Source of the DNA: Streptomyces sclerotialus
Lineage (GTDB): Bacteria > Actinomycetota > Actinomycetes > Streptomycetales > Streptomycetaceae
Direction: 5' to 3'
DNA: 64,000 nt
Assembly (NCBI RefSeq): GCF_040907265.1
Contig: NZ_JBFOHP010000002.1
Location: 2,063,501-2,127,500 of the forward strand
The position numbers and the translations under genes were made by a program. The notes beneath the pieces were generated by a model. The model did not search any database. It worked only from the letters and a program-made list of their open reading frames with translations, and was not told where the DNA came from. Shown here one piece after another: positions 40,097-49,729 of this stretch. Positions within the stretch are counted from its first letter, which is position 1; every line of letters starts with the position of its first letter.

Positions 40097-41224
40097 TCAG
40101 CCCTGGAGCTGCGCCAGTTCGTCGTAGACGCTCAGCACCTGCGCGACCGTGTCGTCCTCGGTGGGCCAGCCGGCGGCCTGTGCCCGGCCGGCGTCGGCGA
40201 GCGCCGCCCGCCGGGCCGGGTCGTCGAGCAGTTCGACGACCGTGCGGGAGAGCGCCGGGGCGTCGCCGTACGGGACCAGTTCGGCGGCCCGGCCGACCAG
40301 TTCGCGGGTGCCCCCGCCGTCCGTCGCGACCAGCGGGACGCCGCCCCGCAGCGCTTCCTGGGCGAGCACCGAGCGGGCCTCCCAGCGCGCCGTGGCCAGT
40401 ACCAGGTCGGCCGCGGCCAGCAGGCCCGGCACGTCCTCGCGCCGCCCGAGCAGCCGCACCGGCAGCCCCTCCGCGTCGATCCGGCTCTGCAGCGCGGGCC
40501 GCAGCGGTCCCTCGCCCGCGACGGCGACCAGCGGCTGCGGGTCCAGGCCGCACCAGCCGTGCGCCGCGTCCAGCAGCACCTCGTGCCCCTGGTGCGCGTC
40601 CAGCCGGCCGACGGTGAGCAGCAACGGGCGCCCGACCGCGCCCAGTTCGGCGCGCCGTTTCTCGCGCCGTCCCAGCTCCCGCGCGTACTCCTCGTCGCTG
40701 CGCGGGCGCGGCCCGGCCGGCGGTGCCAGGCGCGCGTCACGGGCGCCCCGTTCCCTGGCGCGGCTCACCAGCTCGGCGCAGGAGCCCAGCACCACCGCCG
40801 AGGCCCGCGCCACCCGCCGCTCCAGCAGGCGCGTCACCCGGGCCCGCGCGCCTTCGCTGTGCACCTTGGTGTGCCAGGTGACGACGAGGGGGACGCGCCG
40901 GCCGCGCAGTGCGAGGGAGGCCCGCAGCCCGGCGTGCAGACCGTGCGCGTGGACGACGTCGGCGTCGGCGCAGGCGGCGCGGAGCGCGGCGATGCTCCCG
41001 GGATCCGTGCGTGGCGGGATCTGTTCGAACCGCGCGCCCACTCCCGTGAAGCCGTACGTGTCCTCGGCGTCGGGCGCGGCGCACACCGTCACCCTGAGTC
41101 CGCGCGCGACGAGTCCCGCCGACAGCGCGTGCACGTGGGCGGCGCTGCCGGCGCTGCCGCGGCCCAGCACCTGGACCGTGCGCAGCGGCGACGGCGTGGG
41201 CGGCTGGGCGGGTGTGCTGCTCAC
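40097..41224 (-). CDS. Glycosyltransferase family 4 (GT-B)
   Basis: 375 residues. N-terminal Gly-rich donor region LGRGSAGSAAHVHALSAGLV and the C-terminal sugar-nucleotide block ARSVLAQEALRGGVPLVATD are visible; VVTWHTKVHS is a typical internal strand. GTG 41224 with AGGAG about 11 bases upstream avoids the poor longer frame. The neighbouring MraY/WecA-like gene upstream on the same strand suggests a joint role in lipid-linked sugar assembly. Confidence 0.85.
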   Translation of the reverse strand: MSSTPAQPPTPSPLRTVQVLGRGSAGSAAHVHALSAGLVARGLRVTVCAAPDAEDTYGFTGVGARFEQIPPRTDPGSIAALRAACADADVVHAHGLHAGLRASLALRGRRVPLVVTWHTKVHSEGARARVTRLLERRVARASAVVLGSCAELVSRARERGARDARLAPPAGPRPRSDEEYARELGRREKRRAELGAVGRPLLLTVGRLDAHQGHEVLLDAAHGWCGLDPQPLVAVAGEGPLRPALQSRIDAEGLPVRLLGRREDVPGLLAAADLVLATARWEARSVLAQEALRGGVPLVATDGGGTRELVGRAAELVPYGDAPALSRTVVELLDDPARRAALADAGRAQAAGWPTEDDTVAQVLSVYDELAQLQG

Positions 41225-41448
41225 GAGTGCGGAGGCTCCTGGGTCGGCGTGCGGTGATGGGGCGGGCGGGAGCGCTGCGCCCAGAATGCCAGGCCGTGCC
41301 GTCCGTACGGCACCGATGACAAGCCGTTGTGCGGCGGCTGCGCGCCCGGGGCCCGCCGGGACCACTCACATGGGGGACACACCCCTCGATGGGCGGGCAT
41401 TCCGTACGGGCGCGGAGGCGGCCGGGGCGGCGCGCGGCACCGGGCGGG

Positions 41449-42240
41449 CTACCCGATGAGGACGCCCGCCGCCGCGGCGCGGCTGACCGCGTCACCCGAG
41501 GCCGCGGCGGCGGTCAGCGCTGCGGCGTGGGCGAGCAGGCCCGGCCGTCCGTCGGCCGCCACGATCGCGAGGCCGAGGGCGGCGCCCAAGGCGTGCGCCC
41601 CGGTGTCGCCGAGCATGGTGCGCTCGCCGAGGTCGTCGGGGAGCAGTGCGGCCGCCGCGCCTACGGGCGCTGCGGCCAGTACGCCGCCGGGCCCGCTGCG
41701 CAGCAGCCCCGGCGCACCGAGCGCGAGGACCACGCCGGCCGCGCGGCCGGGGCGTACGTCCACCAGGTTCACCAGGTGGGCCGAGCCCGCGATCACCACA
41801 CCGGCCAGGACCTTGTCGGCCGGGCGGTCCTTGAGGAGCGCGCCCGCCGCGAGGCCGGCCGCGCCGATGCCGAGGAGCTTCACCGCACCGCTGGTGAGCT
41901 CGCCCTGCCGGAGCGCGGACAGGTGCGCGCGGAAGCCGCGCCGGGGGTCGCCGGCGCCCGCGACGTCGTCGTACGCGCCGCAGCCGCCCGCCGCCAGGAC
42001 GGCCAGTGTGCCCGCGGCACGGGCCCGCCCGGGCAGCCCGGGCGCGGCGGCGACGGCGGCCGCGGCTCCCAGGGTGGCGGCGGGCCCGCCGAACAGGCCG
42101 ACGGCGCGGCCCGCGTGGTTCTTGCGCTGCCAGGGGCCGCTGCCGCCCGGTGGCCGCCGGCGCAGTCCTTCGTACGTGGCGCGGGCCACCCCGGCCGCCG
42201 CCAGGAGTCCGGCGAGGCGTGCCGTACCGCCGCCCTTCAC
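41449..42240 (-). CDS. MraY/WecA-like polyprenyl-phosphate sugar transferase (short, divergent)
   Basis: 263 residues, Ala/Leu/Gly-rich with several hydrophobic stretches. Three spaced acidic motifs match the glycosyl-1-phosphate transferase pattern: GAYDDVAGAGD, NLVDVRPGRA and MLGDTGAHALGA. Family members transfer a sugar-1-phosphate to a lipid carrier in the membrane. GTG 42240 overlaps the recN stop (GTGA). It is shorter and less hydrophobic than typical MraY (about 350 residues), so the N-terminal helices are reduced. Catalytic activity is plausible but unproven. Confidence 0.7.
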   Translation of the reverse strand: MKGGGTARLAGLLAAAGVARATYEGLRRRPPGGSGPWQRKNHAGRAVGLFGGPAATLGAAAAVAAAPGLPGRARAAGTLAVLAAGGCGAYDDVAGAGDPRRGFRAHLSALRQGELTSGAVKLLGIGAAGLAAGALLKDRPADKVLAGVVIAGSAHLVNLVDVRPGRAAGVVLALGAPGLLRSGPGGVLAAAPVGAAAALLPDDLGERTMLGDTGAHALGAALGLAIVAADGRPGLLAHAAALTAAAASGDAVSRAAAAGVLIG

Positions 42241-43988
42241 CGGCCCGCCCGTGCCGTCGCCAGCAGTTCCTCGGCGTGCGCGCGGGCCGTCTCGGAGTCC
42301 TCCTGGCCCGCGAGCATGCGGGAGAGTTCGCGGATGCGGTCCTCGCCCTCCAGGACCGTGACACCGCTGCGGGTGACCGAGCCGTCGCTGGTCTTCTCGA
42401 CCAGCAGCTGGCGGTCGGCGAACGCGGCGACCTGCGGGAGGTGGGTGACGACCACGACCTGCGCGGAGCGGGCCAGCCGGGCGAGGCGGCGGCCGACCTC
42501 GACCGCCGCCTTGCCGCCGACGCCCGCGTCCACCTCGTCGAAGAGGTAGGTCGGTACGGGGTCGGAGCCGGCGAAGACGACCTCGATGCCGAGCATCACC
42601 CGGGAGAGTTCACCGCCGGAGGCACCCTTGGCGATCGGGCGGGGCTGGGCGCCGGGGTGCGGAGCCAGCAGCAGTTCGACCTCGTCGGCACCGGCCGGCC
42701 CGTAGGCGACGTTCCGGCCGCCGACCTCCACGCCGTCCGCGTCCTCGGGGACCTCGGTCTGCCGGATCTCCACGCTCACCCGGGCGTGCGGCATGGCCAG
42801 TTCGGCCAGCTCGGTGGTGACGGCGGCGGCGAACCGCTCGGCCGACGCGACGCGGGCGTCGGTCAGCGCCTGCGCCAGCTCACCCAGTTCGGCGCGGAGC
42901 GCGTCGCGCTCGGCGGTCAGCTCGCCGATCCGGTCGTCGTCGCCCTCCAGCTCGGCGAGGCGCGCGGCACTCTCCTCGGCCCAGGCGAGCACGGCCGCGA
43001 TGTCCTCGCCGTACTTGCGGGTGAGGCCGGTGAGCGCCGCCCGGCGCTCCTCGACGGCGGCCAGCCGCAGCGGGTCGGCGTCCAGCCCGTCGGCGTAGCT
43101 GGCCAGCTCGCCCGCCACGTCCGACATCAGGATGCCGATCTCGCCGAGCCGGTCGGTGAGCCCGGCCAGCGCCGGGTCGTGGCTGCGGACCGCCTCCAGG
43201 GCGCGGTGCGCCCCGGCGACCAGGGTCGTCGCGTCGACGCCCTCGGGGTCGGCCGGGTCGCCCGCGAGCGCGCCGTGCGCCGCGGACGCGGCGGAGGCCA
43301 GGGCCTCCGCGTGGCCGAGCCGCTCGGCCTCGGCGGCCAGTTCCACGTCCTCGCCGGCCTGCGGCTCGACGGCGGCGATCTCCTCCAGGCCGAAGCGGAG
43401 CAGGTCCGCCTCCTGGGCGCGCTCGCGGGCCTTGGTGGTCAGCTCGTCCAGCTCGGCGGCCACGTCGCGGAGCCTGCGGTAGGCGGCGGTGTACTTCTCC
43501 AGGGGGACGGAGACGGAGTCCCCGGCGTAACGGTCCAGGGCCTGGCGCTGCCGCGCGGGCCGCAGCAGGCCCTGCTGGTCGGTCTGGCCGTGCACGGCCA
43601 CCAGGTCGTCGGCCAGCTCCCCCAGCAGTCCGACCGGTACGGAACGCCCCCCGACGTGTGCGCGGGAGCGGCCCTCGGCCGAGACGGTACGGCTGATGAG
43701 CAGCGCCCCGTCGTCCAGCTCGGCGCCGGCCTCCTCGGCCCGGACCGCCGCCGGCGCGTCGGGGCCGACCGTGATCCGGCCCTCCACCACCGCCGATTTG
43801 GCCCCGATGCGTACCAGCGCGGGGTCGGCACGGCCGCCCAGCAGCAGGCCGAGGCTGGTCACGACCATCGTCTTGCCCGCGCCCGTCTCGCCCGTCACGG
43901 CCGTGAAACCGGGGGACAGCTCGATGACGGCATCGTCGATGACGCCCAGGGACCGGATCCGCATCTCCTCCAACACGGATACGACCAT
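42237..43988 (-). CDS. recN: DNA repair ATPase RecN
   Basis: 583 residues. SMC-like ATPase with Walker A TGETGAGKTMVVTSLG at the N-terminus, a long coiled coil (about residues 160-380), the signature GASGGELSRVMLGIEVV and the Walker B/D-loop FDEVDAGVGGKAAVEVGRRL. It aids double-strand-break repair. The order tlyA-nadK-recN is conserved in actinobacteria. ATG 43988 is used; GTG 43976 or ATG 43964 (with GGAGGAG right before it) are close alternatives. Confidence 0.94.
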   Translation of the reverse strand: MVVSVLEEMRIRSLGVIDDAVIELSPGFTAVTGETGAGKTMVVTSLGLLLGGRADPALVRIGAKSAVVEGRITVGPDAPAAVRAEEAGAELDDGALLISRTVSAEGRSRAHVGGRSVPVGLLGELADDLVAVHGQTDQQGLLRPARQRQALDRYAGDSVSVPLEKYTAAYRRLRDVAAELDELTTKARERAQEADLLRFGLEEIAAVEPQAGEDVELAAEAERLGHAEALASAASAAHGALAGDPADPEGVDATTLVAGAHRALEAVRSHDPALAGLTDRLGEIGILMSDVAGELASYADGLDADPLRLAAVEERRAALTGLTRKYGEDIAAVLAWAEESAARLAELEGDDDRIGELTAERDALRAELGELAQALTDARVASAERFAAAVTTELAELAMPHARVSVEIRQTEVPEDADGVEVGGRNVAYGPAGADEVELLLAPHPGAQPRPIAKGASGGELSRVMLGIEVVFAGSDPVPTYLFDEVDAGVGGKAAVEVGRRLARLARSAQVVVVTHLPQVAAFADRQLLVEKTSDGSVTRSGVTVLEGEDRIRELSRMLAGQEDSETARAHAEELLATARAGR

Positions 43989-44100
43989 ACGAGGTCAGGG
44001 CCCGCCCCGCGATGCCCTCCCCACCCCATACCGGGGTGCATTGGGGAAAACGGTCACGATCATTCAGCCCGTCCGGCGTTGGGGAACAGACGTCCGGGCG

Positions 44101-45096
44101 CTAGTGCGGGGCTCCGCGCCAGCCCGCGACCGGGAGGGCGAACTTGGCCACCAGGCGGTCCGTGAAGGAGGCGTGGTGGAGGCGGGCCAGGCGGACCGGT
44201 ACGGCACCTCTGCGGACCTCCACGCGGGCGCCGGCCGGGAGTTCGACCGAGCGGCTGCCGTCGCACCACAGGACGCCGTGCGGGGTCTTGGGCTGGACCT
44301 CCACCGCCAGTACCGACTCCGGGGAGGTGACCAGCGGCTTGGCGAACAGCGCGTGGGCGCTGATCGGCACCATCAGCAACGCCTCCACCTCCGGCCAGAC
44401 CACCGGGCCGCCGGCCGAGAAGGCGTACGCGGTCGAGCCGGTCGGGGTCGCGCAGACCACGCCGTCGCAGCCGAAGCGGGAGACCGGGCGGCCGTCGACC
44501 TCGGTGACGACCTCCAGCATCCGTTCCCGCGCGGCCTTCTCCACCGACGCCTCGTTCAGCGCCCAGTCGGTGTGCACCACCGTGCCGTTGTTGCGGACCA
44601 GGACGTCGAGGGTCATCCGCTCCTCGACCTCGTAGGAGCGGGTCACCACCCGGTCCACGACCTTGTCCAGGTCGTCCCGCTCGGCCTCGGCGAGGAAGCC
44701 GACCCGGCCGAGGTTGACGCCGAGCATCGGGACGCCGGACGTCCGGGCGAAGTCGGCGCCGCGCAGCAGCGTCCCGTCACCGCCCAGCACCACCAGCAGT
44801 TCGCAGCCCTCGGCCGCGCACTGTTCGCTCGCCACCTGCTCGACGGAGTCCGGCAGCGGGATGTCGGCGGCCTCGGCCGCCAGCACCCGTACCCCGATGC
44901 CGCTGCGCAGCAGCCCCTGGACGACCAGTTCGGCGCTGCGTACGGCCGCGGCACGGCCGGTGTGGGCGAGCAGGAAGACCGTACGGCCCTGGTCGGCGAG
45001 CGGCACGGGCGCGGGCGCGGACACCGCCCCGGCCCCCGGCCCCTCCCCCGGCCCCTGCGCATCCTGCGGTGTTCCGGACGTTCCAGATGTGGTCAA
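44101..45096 (-). CDS. nadK: NAD kinase
   Basis: 331 residues. The catalytic GGDGTLLRG loop, the NE-containing region TDWALNEASVEKA and the CDGVVCATPTGSTAYAFSAGG-type glycine-rich region (about residue 200) are present. It phosphorylates NAD to NADP. TTG 45096 overlaps the tlyA stop (TTGA), so I take this as the start: the downstream residues begin MTTSGTSG and then a disordered linker of about 35 residues precedes the domain. A longer frame exists but has no ribosome site. Confidence 0.93.
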   Translation of the reverse strand: MTTSGTSGTPQDAQGPGEGPGAGAVSAPAPVPLADQGRTVFLLAHTGRAAAVRSAELVVQGLLRSGIGVRVLAAEAADIPLPDSVEQVASEQCAAEGCELLVVLGGDGTLLRGADFARTSGVPMLGVNLGRVGFLAEAERDDLDKVVDRVVTRSYEVEERMTLDVLVRNNGTVVHTDWALNEASVEKAARERMLEVVTEVDGRPVSRFGCDGVVCATPTGSTAYAFSAGGPVVWPEVEALLMVPISAHALFAKPLVTSPESVLAVEVQPKTPHGVLWCDGSRSVELPAGARVEVRRGAVPVRLARLHHASFTDRLVAKFALPVAGWRGAPH

Positions 45097-45908
45097 CTCG
45101 GCCCCTCCGCCACTGCACGGTCGACATCCGCCGGGTCCAGGGCAGGCGCACCGGCGCGCAGCCACAGAAAGTACTCGACGTTGCCCGAGGGTCCGGGCAG
45201 GGGGCTCGCGGTGACGCCCAGCACGCCGAGTCCGAGCTCGGCGGCGCGCGCCCCGACCGTGCGCACCGCCTCGGCCCGCAGCTCCGCGCTGCGCACCACG
45301 CCGCCGCTGCCCAGCCGCTCCTTGCCGACCTCGAACTGCGGCTTGACCATCAGGACGAGGTCGGCGTCCGGCGCCGAGCAGCGGACGAGCGCCGGCAGGA
45401 CGAGGCCCAGCGGGATGAAGGAGAGGTCGCCCACGACGATGTCGGCGGGCACGTCGTCGATCTGTTCCAGGGTCAGCTCGCGGACGTTGGTGCGGTCCTT
45501 GACGGTGACCCGCTCGTCGCTCTGCAGCGACCAGGCCAGCTGTCCGTACCCGACGTCCACGGCGACGACGTGGCCGGCGCCCGCGCGCAGCAGCACGTCC
45601 GTGAAGCCGCCGGTCGAGGCGCCCGCGTCCAGCGCCCGGCGGCCCTCGACCTTCAGGCCCTTCGGTACGAAGGCGGCCAGCGCGCCGGCGAGCTTGTGGC
45701 CGCCGCGCGAGACGTAGTCCGGGTCGCTCTCGTCCTCGCGGACGACCAGCGCGGCGCTGGTCTCCACCTGGGTGGCGGGCTTGCTCGCCGGCTGCCCGCC
45801 GACCGTCACCCGGCCCGCGGCGATCAGCTGGCTCGCGTGCTCGCGGGAGCGGGCCATCTTGCGGCGCACCAGCTCCGCGTCGAGTCGGCGTCGTGCCACA
45901 CCTGCCAC
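45093..45908 (-). CDS. tlyA: rRNA methyltransferase TlyA (hemolysin-like)
   Basis: 271 residues. An S4 domain (RRLDAELVRRKMARSREHAS) is followed by an FtsJ-like SAM domain with DAGASTGGFTDVLLRAGAG and the VVGDLSFIPLGLVLP region. TlyA 2'-O-methylates 16S and 23S rRNA (in mycobacteria the modification sensitises ribosomes to capreomycin). GTG 45908 is used; GTG 45899 with AGGTGG five bases upstream is an equal candidate. Its stop overlaps the nadK start. Confidence 0.92.
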   Translation of the reverse strand: MAGVARRRLDAELVRRKMARSREHASQLIAAGRVTVGGQPASKPATQVETSAALVVREDESDPDYVSRGGHKLAGALAAFVPKGLKVEGRRALDAGASTGGFTDVLLRAGAGHVVAVDVGYGQLAWSLQSDERVTVKDRTNVRELTLEQIDDVPADIVVGDLSFIPLGLVLPALVRCSAPDADLVLMVKPQFEVGKERLGSGGVVRSAELRAEAVRTVGARAAELGLGVLGVTASPLPGPSGNVEYFLWLRAGAPALDPADVDRAVAEGPS

Positions 45909-45915
45909 CTGGGGT

Positions 45916-46311
45916 TCAGCTCCTGATGTCGTTCCGTGCTCCGGGGCGGGGCCCCGGCTGCTGGTCCAAGGAGGCCAGCGTGTCGCGGAGCCCCCGGTGC
46001 ACATCCTCGTACACCGGGAGGTGGCCGCCGACGGCGAGGTGGTCGACGTCGCCCAGCCTGGCCAGCCGGTCGTCCACCTCGGCATGCCCGGTCGGGGTGA
46101 CCGCCACGCCCAGCGGCTGCGGACCTGCGGGCTGCTCCGGGCCCGGACCGGCGGCGCCGGGCTCGTCGGGACCACCGGACTGCCGGGGACCGTCGGGCTG
46201 CTCGGGCCGGTCGGGGCTGCCGGGCTGCTCGGGGCCGCCGGGCCCGTCGGGGGCCGCGGCGGCTTCAGGGTGCGGTTCCGGCCGCTCGGCGCCGGGGGTC
46301 GGCTCTTCCAT
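45916..46311 (-). CDS. Conserved hypothetical protein upstream of tlyA
   Basis: 131 residues. The first half is Pro/Gly/Glu-rich and disordered; the conserved C-terminal half is VAVTPTGHAEVDDRLARLGD then HLPVYEDVHRGLRDTLASL, likely helical. ATG 46311 is the first start after a poor Arg-rich frame. It ends 7 bases before tlyA, so they are in one operon. Its role is unknown. Confidence 0.75.
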   Translation of the reverse strand: MEEPTPGAERPEPHPEAAAAPDGPGGPEQPGSPDRPEQPDGPRQSGGPDEPGAAGPGPEQPAGPQPLGVAVTPTGHAEVDDRLARLGDVDHLAVGGHLPVYEDVHRGLRDTLASLDQQPGPRPGARNDIRS

Positions 46312-46384
46312 GCCCCTGACGCTACCTCGAACCGGTGGACCACCGGCGGACGATCCGGCCCGGTCCGGCGTATCGTCCCTGTCG

Positions 46385-46735
46385 ATGGCTTCCCTCGAAC
46401 AGTGCCGCGCCGCCCTCGACCGGCTGGCACACAACCTGTCGACGACGGCGGACGGCGCGGTACGCGGCGCCGCCGCCCTGGACCGTTCGCTGAGCTGCCG
46501 CATCACCGACCTGGACGTCACCTTCGTGGGACGGCTGGCGGACGGCACCCTCAAGGACGTCACCGCAGTACCGGGCCCGCCACGGGAGAAGGCGCAGATC
46601 CGGCTCGCCATGACCGGCGACGACCTGGTCGCGCTGGTCGACGGCGAGCTGCACTTCGCACGGGCGTGGGGCAGCGGCCGGGTGAAGCTGGAGGCCGGCC
46701 TGCGCGACCTGCTGCGGCTGCGGACGCTGCTGTGA
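46385..46735 (+). CDS. SCP2-type sterol-binding domain protein
   Basis: 116 residues. Sequence runs through LDVTFVGRLADGTLKDVTA and IRLAMTGDDLVALVDGELHF to KLEAGLRDLLRLRTLL, the core of SCP2-like lipid-binding proteins. They bind fatty acids or other lipids in the cytoplasm. It is divergent from the 45916 hypothetical gene. Small and complete. Confidence 0.82.
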   Translation: MASLEQCRAALDRLAHNLSTTADGAVRGAAALDRSLSCRITDLDVTFVGRLADGTLKDVTAVPGPPREKAQIRLAMTGDDLVALVDGELHFARAWGSGRVKLEAGLRDLLRLRTLL

Positions 46736-46753
46736 CGCCGCCGGTCCCGCCGG

Positions 46754-47623
46754 TCAGACCGCCGCGGCCTTCCGGGGCGTGCGCGCAGCCGGGATGATCA
46801 GCGGGGTGCCGGTCTCCGGATCGTCGATGATCTGGCACTTCAGATGGAAGACCCGCTCGATCAGGTCGGCGGTGACCACCTCGGCCGGCGCGCCCTCGGC
46901 GACGACCTCGCCGCCGCGCAGGGCGATGATGTGGCTGGCGTAGCGCGCGGCGTGGTTGAGGTCGTGCAGGACGGCGACGAGCGTACGGCCCTGCTCCTCG
47001 TGCAGCTGGGCGCAGAGGTCCAGCACCTCGATCTGGTGCTGGATGTCGAGGTAGGTGGTGGGCTCGTCCAGGAGCAGCAGCGGCGTCTGCTGGGCGAGGG
47101 CCATGGCGATCCAGACGCGCTGCCGCTGGCCGCCGGAGAGCTCGTCGACGTACCGCTCCCCCAGCTCGCCGACGCCGGTCGCGTCCATGGACTCCTGGAC
47201 GATCCGCTCGTCCTCCTCGGACCACTGGCGCAGCAGGCCCTGGTGCGGGTAGCGGCCGCGGGCGACCAGGTCGGCCACGGTGATGCCGTCGGGCGCTATG
47301 GAGGACTGCGGCAGCAGGCCGAGGGTGCGGGCGACCTTCTTGGCGGGCTGCGAGGAGATCGCGGAGCCGTCCAGCAGGACCGAGCCGGCCTGCGGCTTGA
47401 GCATCCGGGACAGTGCGCGCAGCAGCGTGGACTTGCCGCAGGCGTTGGGGCCGACGATGACCGTGAAGGAATTGTCCGGGATGTCGACCGAGAGGTTCTC
47501 GGCGATGACCCGCTGGTCGTAGGCGAGGGTGACGTTCTGCGCCGCGAGACGGCTCACTTCGGCTCTCCTGGGGGTGGTACGGCCGGTCGGATGCGGGGTG
47601 GGGGCGTCGGGGCGCGGGGTCAT
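46754..47623 (-). CDS. Siderophore ABC transporter ATP-binding protein
   Basis: 289 residues. Walker A GPNACGKSTLLRALSRM, signature LSGGQRQRVWIAMALAQQT and Walker B LLLLDEPTTYLDIQHQ are present, of the FecE/FhuC class. It powers import of ferric siderophores. ATG 47623 overlaps the stop of the second permease (ATGA). Last gene of the three-gene importer operon that starts at 49724. Confidence 0.94.
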   Translation of the reverse strand: MTPRPDAPTPHPTGRTTPRRAEVSRLAAQNVTLAYDQRVIAENLSVDIPDNSFTVIVGPNACGKSTLLRALSRMLKPQAGSVLLDGSAISSQPAKKVARTLGLLPQSSIAPDGITVADLVARGRYPHQGLLRQWSEEDERIVQESMDATGVGELGERYVDELSGGQRQRVWIAMALAQQTPLLLLDEPTTYLDIQHQIEVLDLCAQLHEEQGRTLVAVLHDLNHAARYASHIIALRGGEVVAEGAPAEVVTADLIERVFHLKCQIIDDPETGTPLIIPAARTPRKAAAV

Positions 47624-48684
47624 ACCCGGCCCGCCTTGCGCTCGTTCGCCAGCAGCCACAGCAGGTAACCGCCGCCGAGCACGCCGGTGACCACGCCGAC
47701 CGGGATCTGGTCGGCGCCGAAAACCCGCTGCGAGGCGAGGTCGGCGAGGACCAGCAGCAGGGCGCCCATGAGCGCGGAGGGCAGCAGGTTGGGGCCGGTG
47801 GTGCGGGTGAGGCGGCGGGCGAGCTGGGGCGCGGTGAGCGCGACGAAGGAGATCGGTCCGGCGGCGGCGGTGGCGGAGGCGACCAGGACGACGGCGGCCA
47901 GCAGCGCGAGGATGCGGACCTGCCCGGCACGCACGCCGAGCGCGGCGGCCGAGTCGTCGCCCATCTCCAGCATGGCCAGCGGCCGGCCGCAGAGCAGGAT
48001 CACGGGGACCAGGATCACGCAGACCGCGGCCAGCGGCCAGACCTGGTCCCAGTCGCGGCCGCTGAGGGAGCCGGTCATCCAGGTGGTGGCGCGGGTCGCC
48101 TCGACGATGTTCGCCTTGGTCATCAGGTACAGGACGATGGCGTAGAGCATGGCCGCCGCGCCGATGCCGACGAGGACGAAGCGGTAGCCGTGCACGCCGC
48201 GCTTCCAGGCGAGCAGGAAGATCGCGAGGCCGGTGAGGACGCCGCCGGCCACCGAGCCCATCGCGATGGCGACGGTGGAGCCCTGGAGGTACACGATGAC
48301 GAGCAGGGCGCCGACGGACGAGCCCTGCGCGAAGCCGAGCACGTCGGGGCTGCCGAGCGGGTTGCGGGTGATGGTCTGGAAGACCGCGCCGGCCAGTCCG
48401 AAGCACACGCCGACCAGCAGCGCGACCAGGACCCTGGGCAGCCGCAGGTCGTTGACGATCAGTTCCTGCCCTGGGTTGCCGCCACCGCTGAGGGTGGTGA
48501 GCACGTCGCCGAAGGACATCGGGAAGTCGCCGGTGCCGATGAGCAGGACGCCGGCGACGAGCGCCACGAGGAGCAGCAGCGCGCCCGTCACCACCGCCCT
48601 GAGGTGGAGCCGCACCGACAGCCCGCCGGGGGTGCGCAGCGCCTTCACGGCCGGGCGCGTGGAGGTCTTGGGGGGAGTACTCAC
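47620..48684 (-). CDS. FecCD-family siderophore permease, second subunit
   Basis: 354 residues with ~10 hydrophobic segments. Signatures: LRLPRVLVALLVGVCFGLAG and ITRNPLGSPDVLGFAQGSSVG, and the C-terminal GPISFVALTAPQLARRL. Forms the membrane channel with the 48681 gene. GTG 48684 overlaps the upstream permease's stop (GTGA). Confidence 0.93.
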   Translation of the reverse strand: MSTPPKTSTRPAVKALRTPGGLSVRLHLRAVVTGALLLLVALVAGVLLIGTGDFPMSFGDVLTTLSGGGNPGQELIVNDLRLPRVLVALLVGVCFGLAGAVFQTITRNPLGSPDVLGFAQGSSVGALLVIVYLQGSTVAIAMGSVAGGVLTGLAIFLLAWKRGVHGYRFVLVGIGAAAMLYAIVLYLMTKANIVEATRATTWMTGSLSGRDWDQVWPLAAVCVILVPVILLCGRPLAMLEMGDDSAAALGVRAGQVRILALLAAVVLVASATAAAGPISFVALTAPQLARRLTRTTGPNLLPSALMGALLLVLADLASQRVFGADQIPVGVVTGVLGGGYLLWLLANERKAGRV

Positions 48685-49724
48685 AGCTGTGCCATCTTCC
48701 GTCGCCGTACGAGATGGATGAAGACCGGGCCGCCGATGACGGCCGTGACGATGCCGACCTGGAGTTCGCCGGGGCGGGCCGCGATCCGGCCGATGATGTC
48801 GGCGCCGAGCAGCAGCACCGGCGAGAGGACCGCTGAGTACGGCAGGATCCAGCGCATGTCGGGGCCGGTGATGGCGCGTACGGCGTGCGGGACCATCAGG
48901 CCGACGTAGACGATCGGCCCGCAGGCGGCGGTCGCGGCGCCGCACAGCAGGGTCACGGCGGCCATGGCGGCGACGCGGGTGCGGGTGAGCCGGGCGCCGA
49001 GGGCGCGGGCCTGGTCGTCGCCGAGTGCGACGGCGTTCAGCGGCCGGGCGACGAGCAGCGCGAGCACTCCGCCGACGAGGAGGAAGGGGGCGACCTGCTG
49101 GACGGTGGGCATGGTGGCCGAGGCGAGCGAGCCGACGGTCCAGAAGCGCATCTTGTCCAGGGACGCGGTGTTCATGAGGTTGACCGCGTTGAGGTAGCCG
49201 GTGAGGGCGGCGGTGAGAGCGGTACCGGCGAGCGCCAGCCGGACGGGGGTGGCGCTGCGGGTGCCGCCGAGGAGGTAGACGGCGGCGGAGACGAGCGCGG
49301 CACCGGCGAAGGCGAACCACACGTACGAGGTGAGGGAGGTGACGCCGAAGAAGGTGATGCCGGTGACGACCGCGGCCGAGGCGCCGGCGTTGATGCCGAG
49401 GACTCCGGGGTCGGCGAGCGGGTTGCGGGTGAGCGCCTGCATGACCGCGCCGGCCAGGCCGAGTGCCGCGCCGACGAGCAGCCCGAGGAGGGTGCGCGGC
49501 AGCCGCACGTCGCGGATGATCACGTCGGTATCGGTACCGGAGTACTGCGTGATGCCGTGCCAGACGTCGGCCAGGGGTATCTGTTTGGACCCGACGGCGA
49601 TACCGAGGACGGCGATGACCGCGAGGACGCAGAGGGCGGCGAGGAGTCCCGCGGAGCGGGTGGCCTGCCGTCGTCGGGGCACCACGGGAGCGGCGGCTGC
49701 TTCAGGGGGGCTGTCGACCAACAC
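48681..49724 (-). CDS. FecCD-family siderophore permease, first subunit
   Basis: 347 residues. VRLPRTLLGLLVGAALGLAG and LTRNPLADPGVLGINAGAS are the family blocks; the C-terminal PIVYVGLMVPHAVRAITGPD is the ATPase-contact region. GTG 49724 starts the operon, right after the iron box at 49730. Operon order is permease-permease-ATPase. Confidence 0.93.
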   Translation of the reverse strand: MLVDSPPEAAAAPVVPRRRQATRSAGLLAALCVLAVIAVLGIAVGSKQIPLADVWHGITQYSGTDTDVIIRDVRLPRTLLGLLVGAALGLAGAVMQALTRNPLADPGVLGINAGASAAVVTGITFFGVTSLTSYVWFAFAGAALVSAAVYLLGGTRSATPVRLALAGTALTAALTGYLNAVNLMNTASLDKMRFWTVGSLASATMPTVQQVAPFLLVGGVLALLVARPLNAVALGDDQARALGARLTRTRVAAMAAVTLLCGAATAACGPIVYVGLMVPHAVRAITGPDMRWILPYSAVLSPVLLLGADIIGRIAARPGELQVGIVTAVIGGPVFIHLVRRRKMAQL

Positions 49725-49729
49725 GACGT

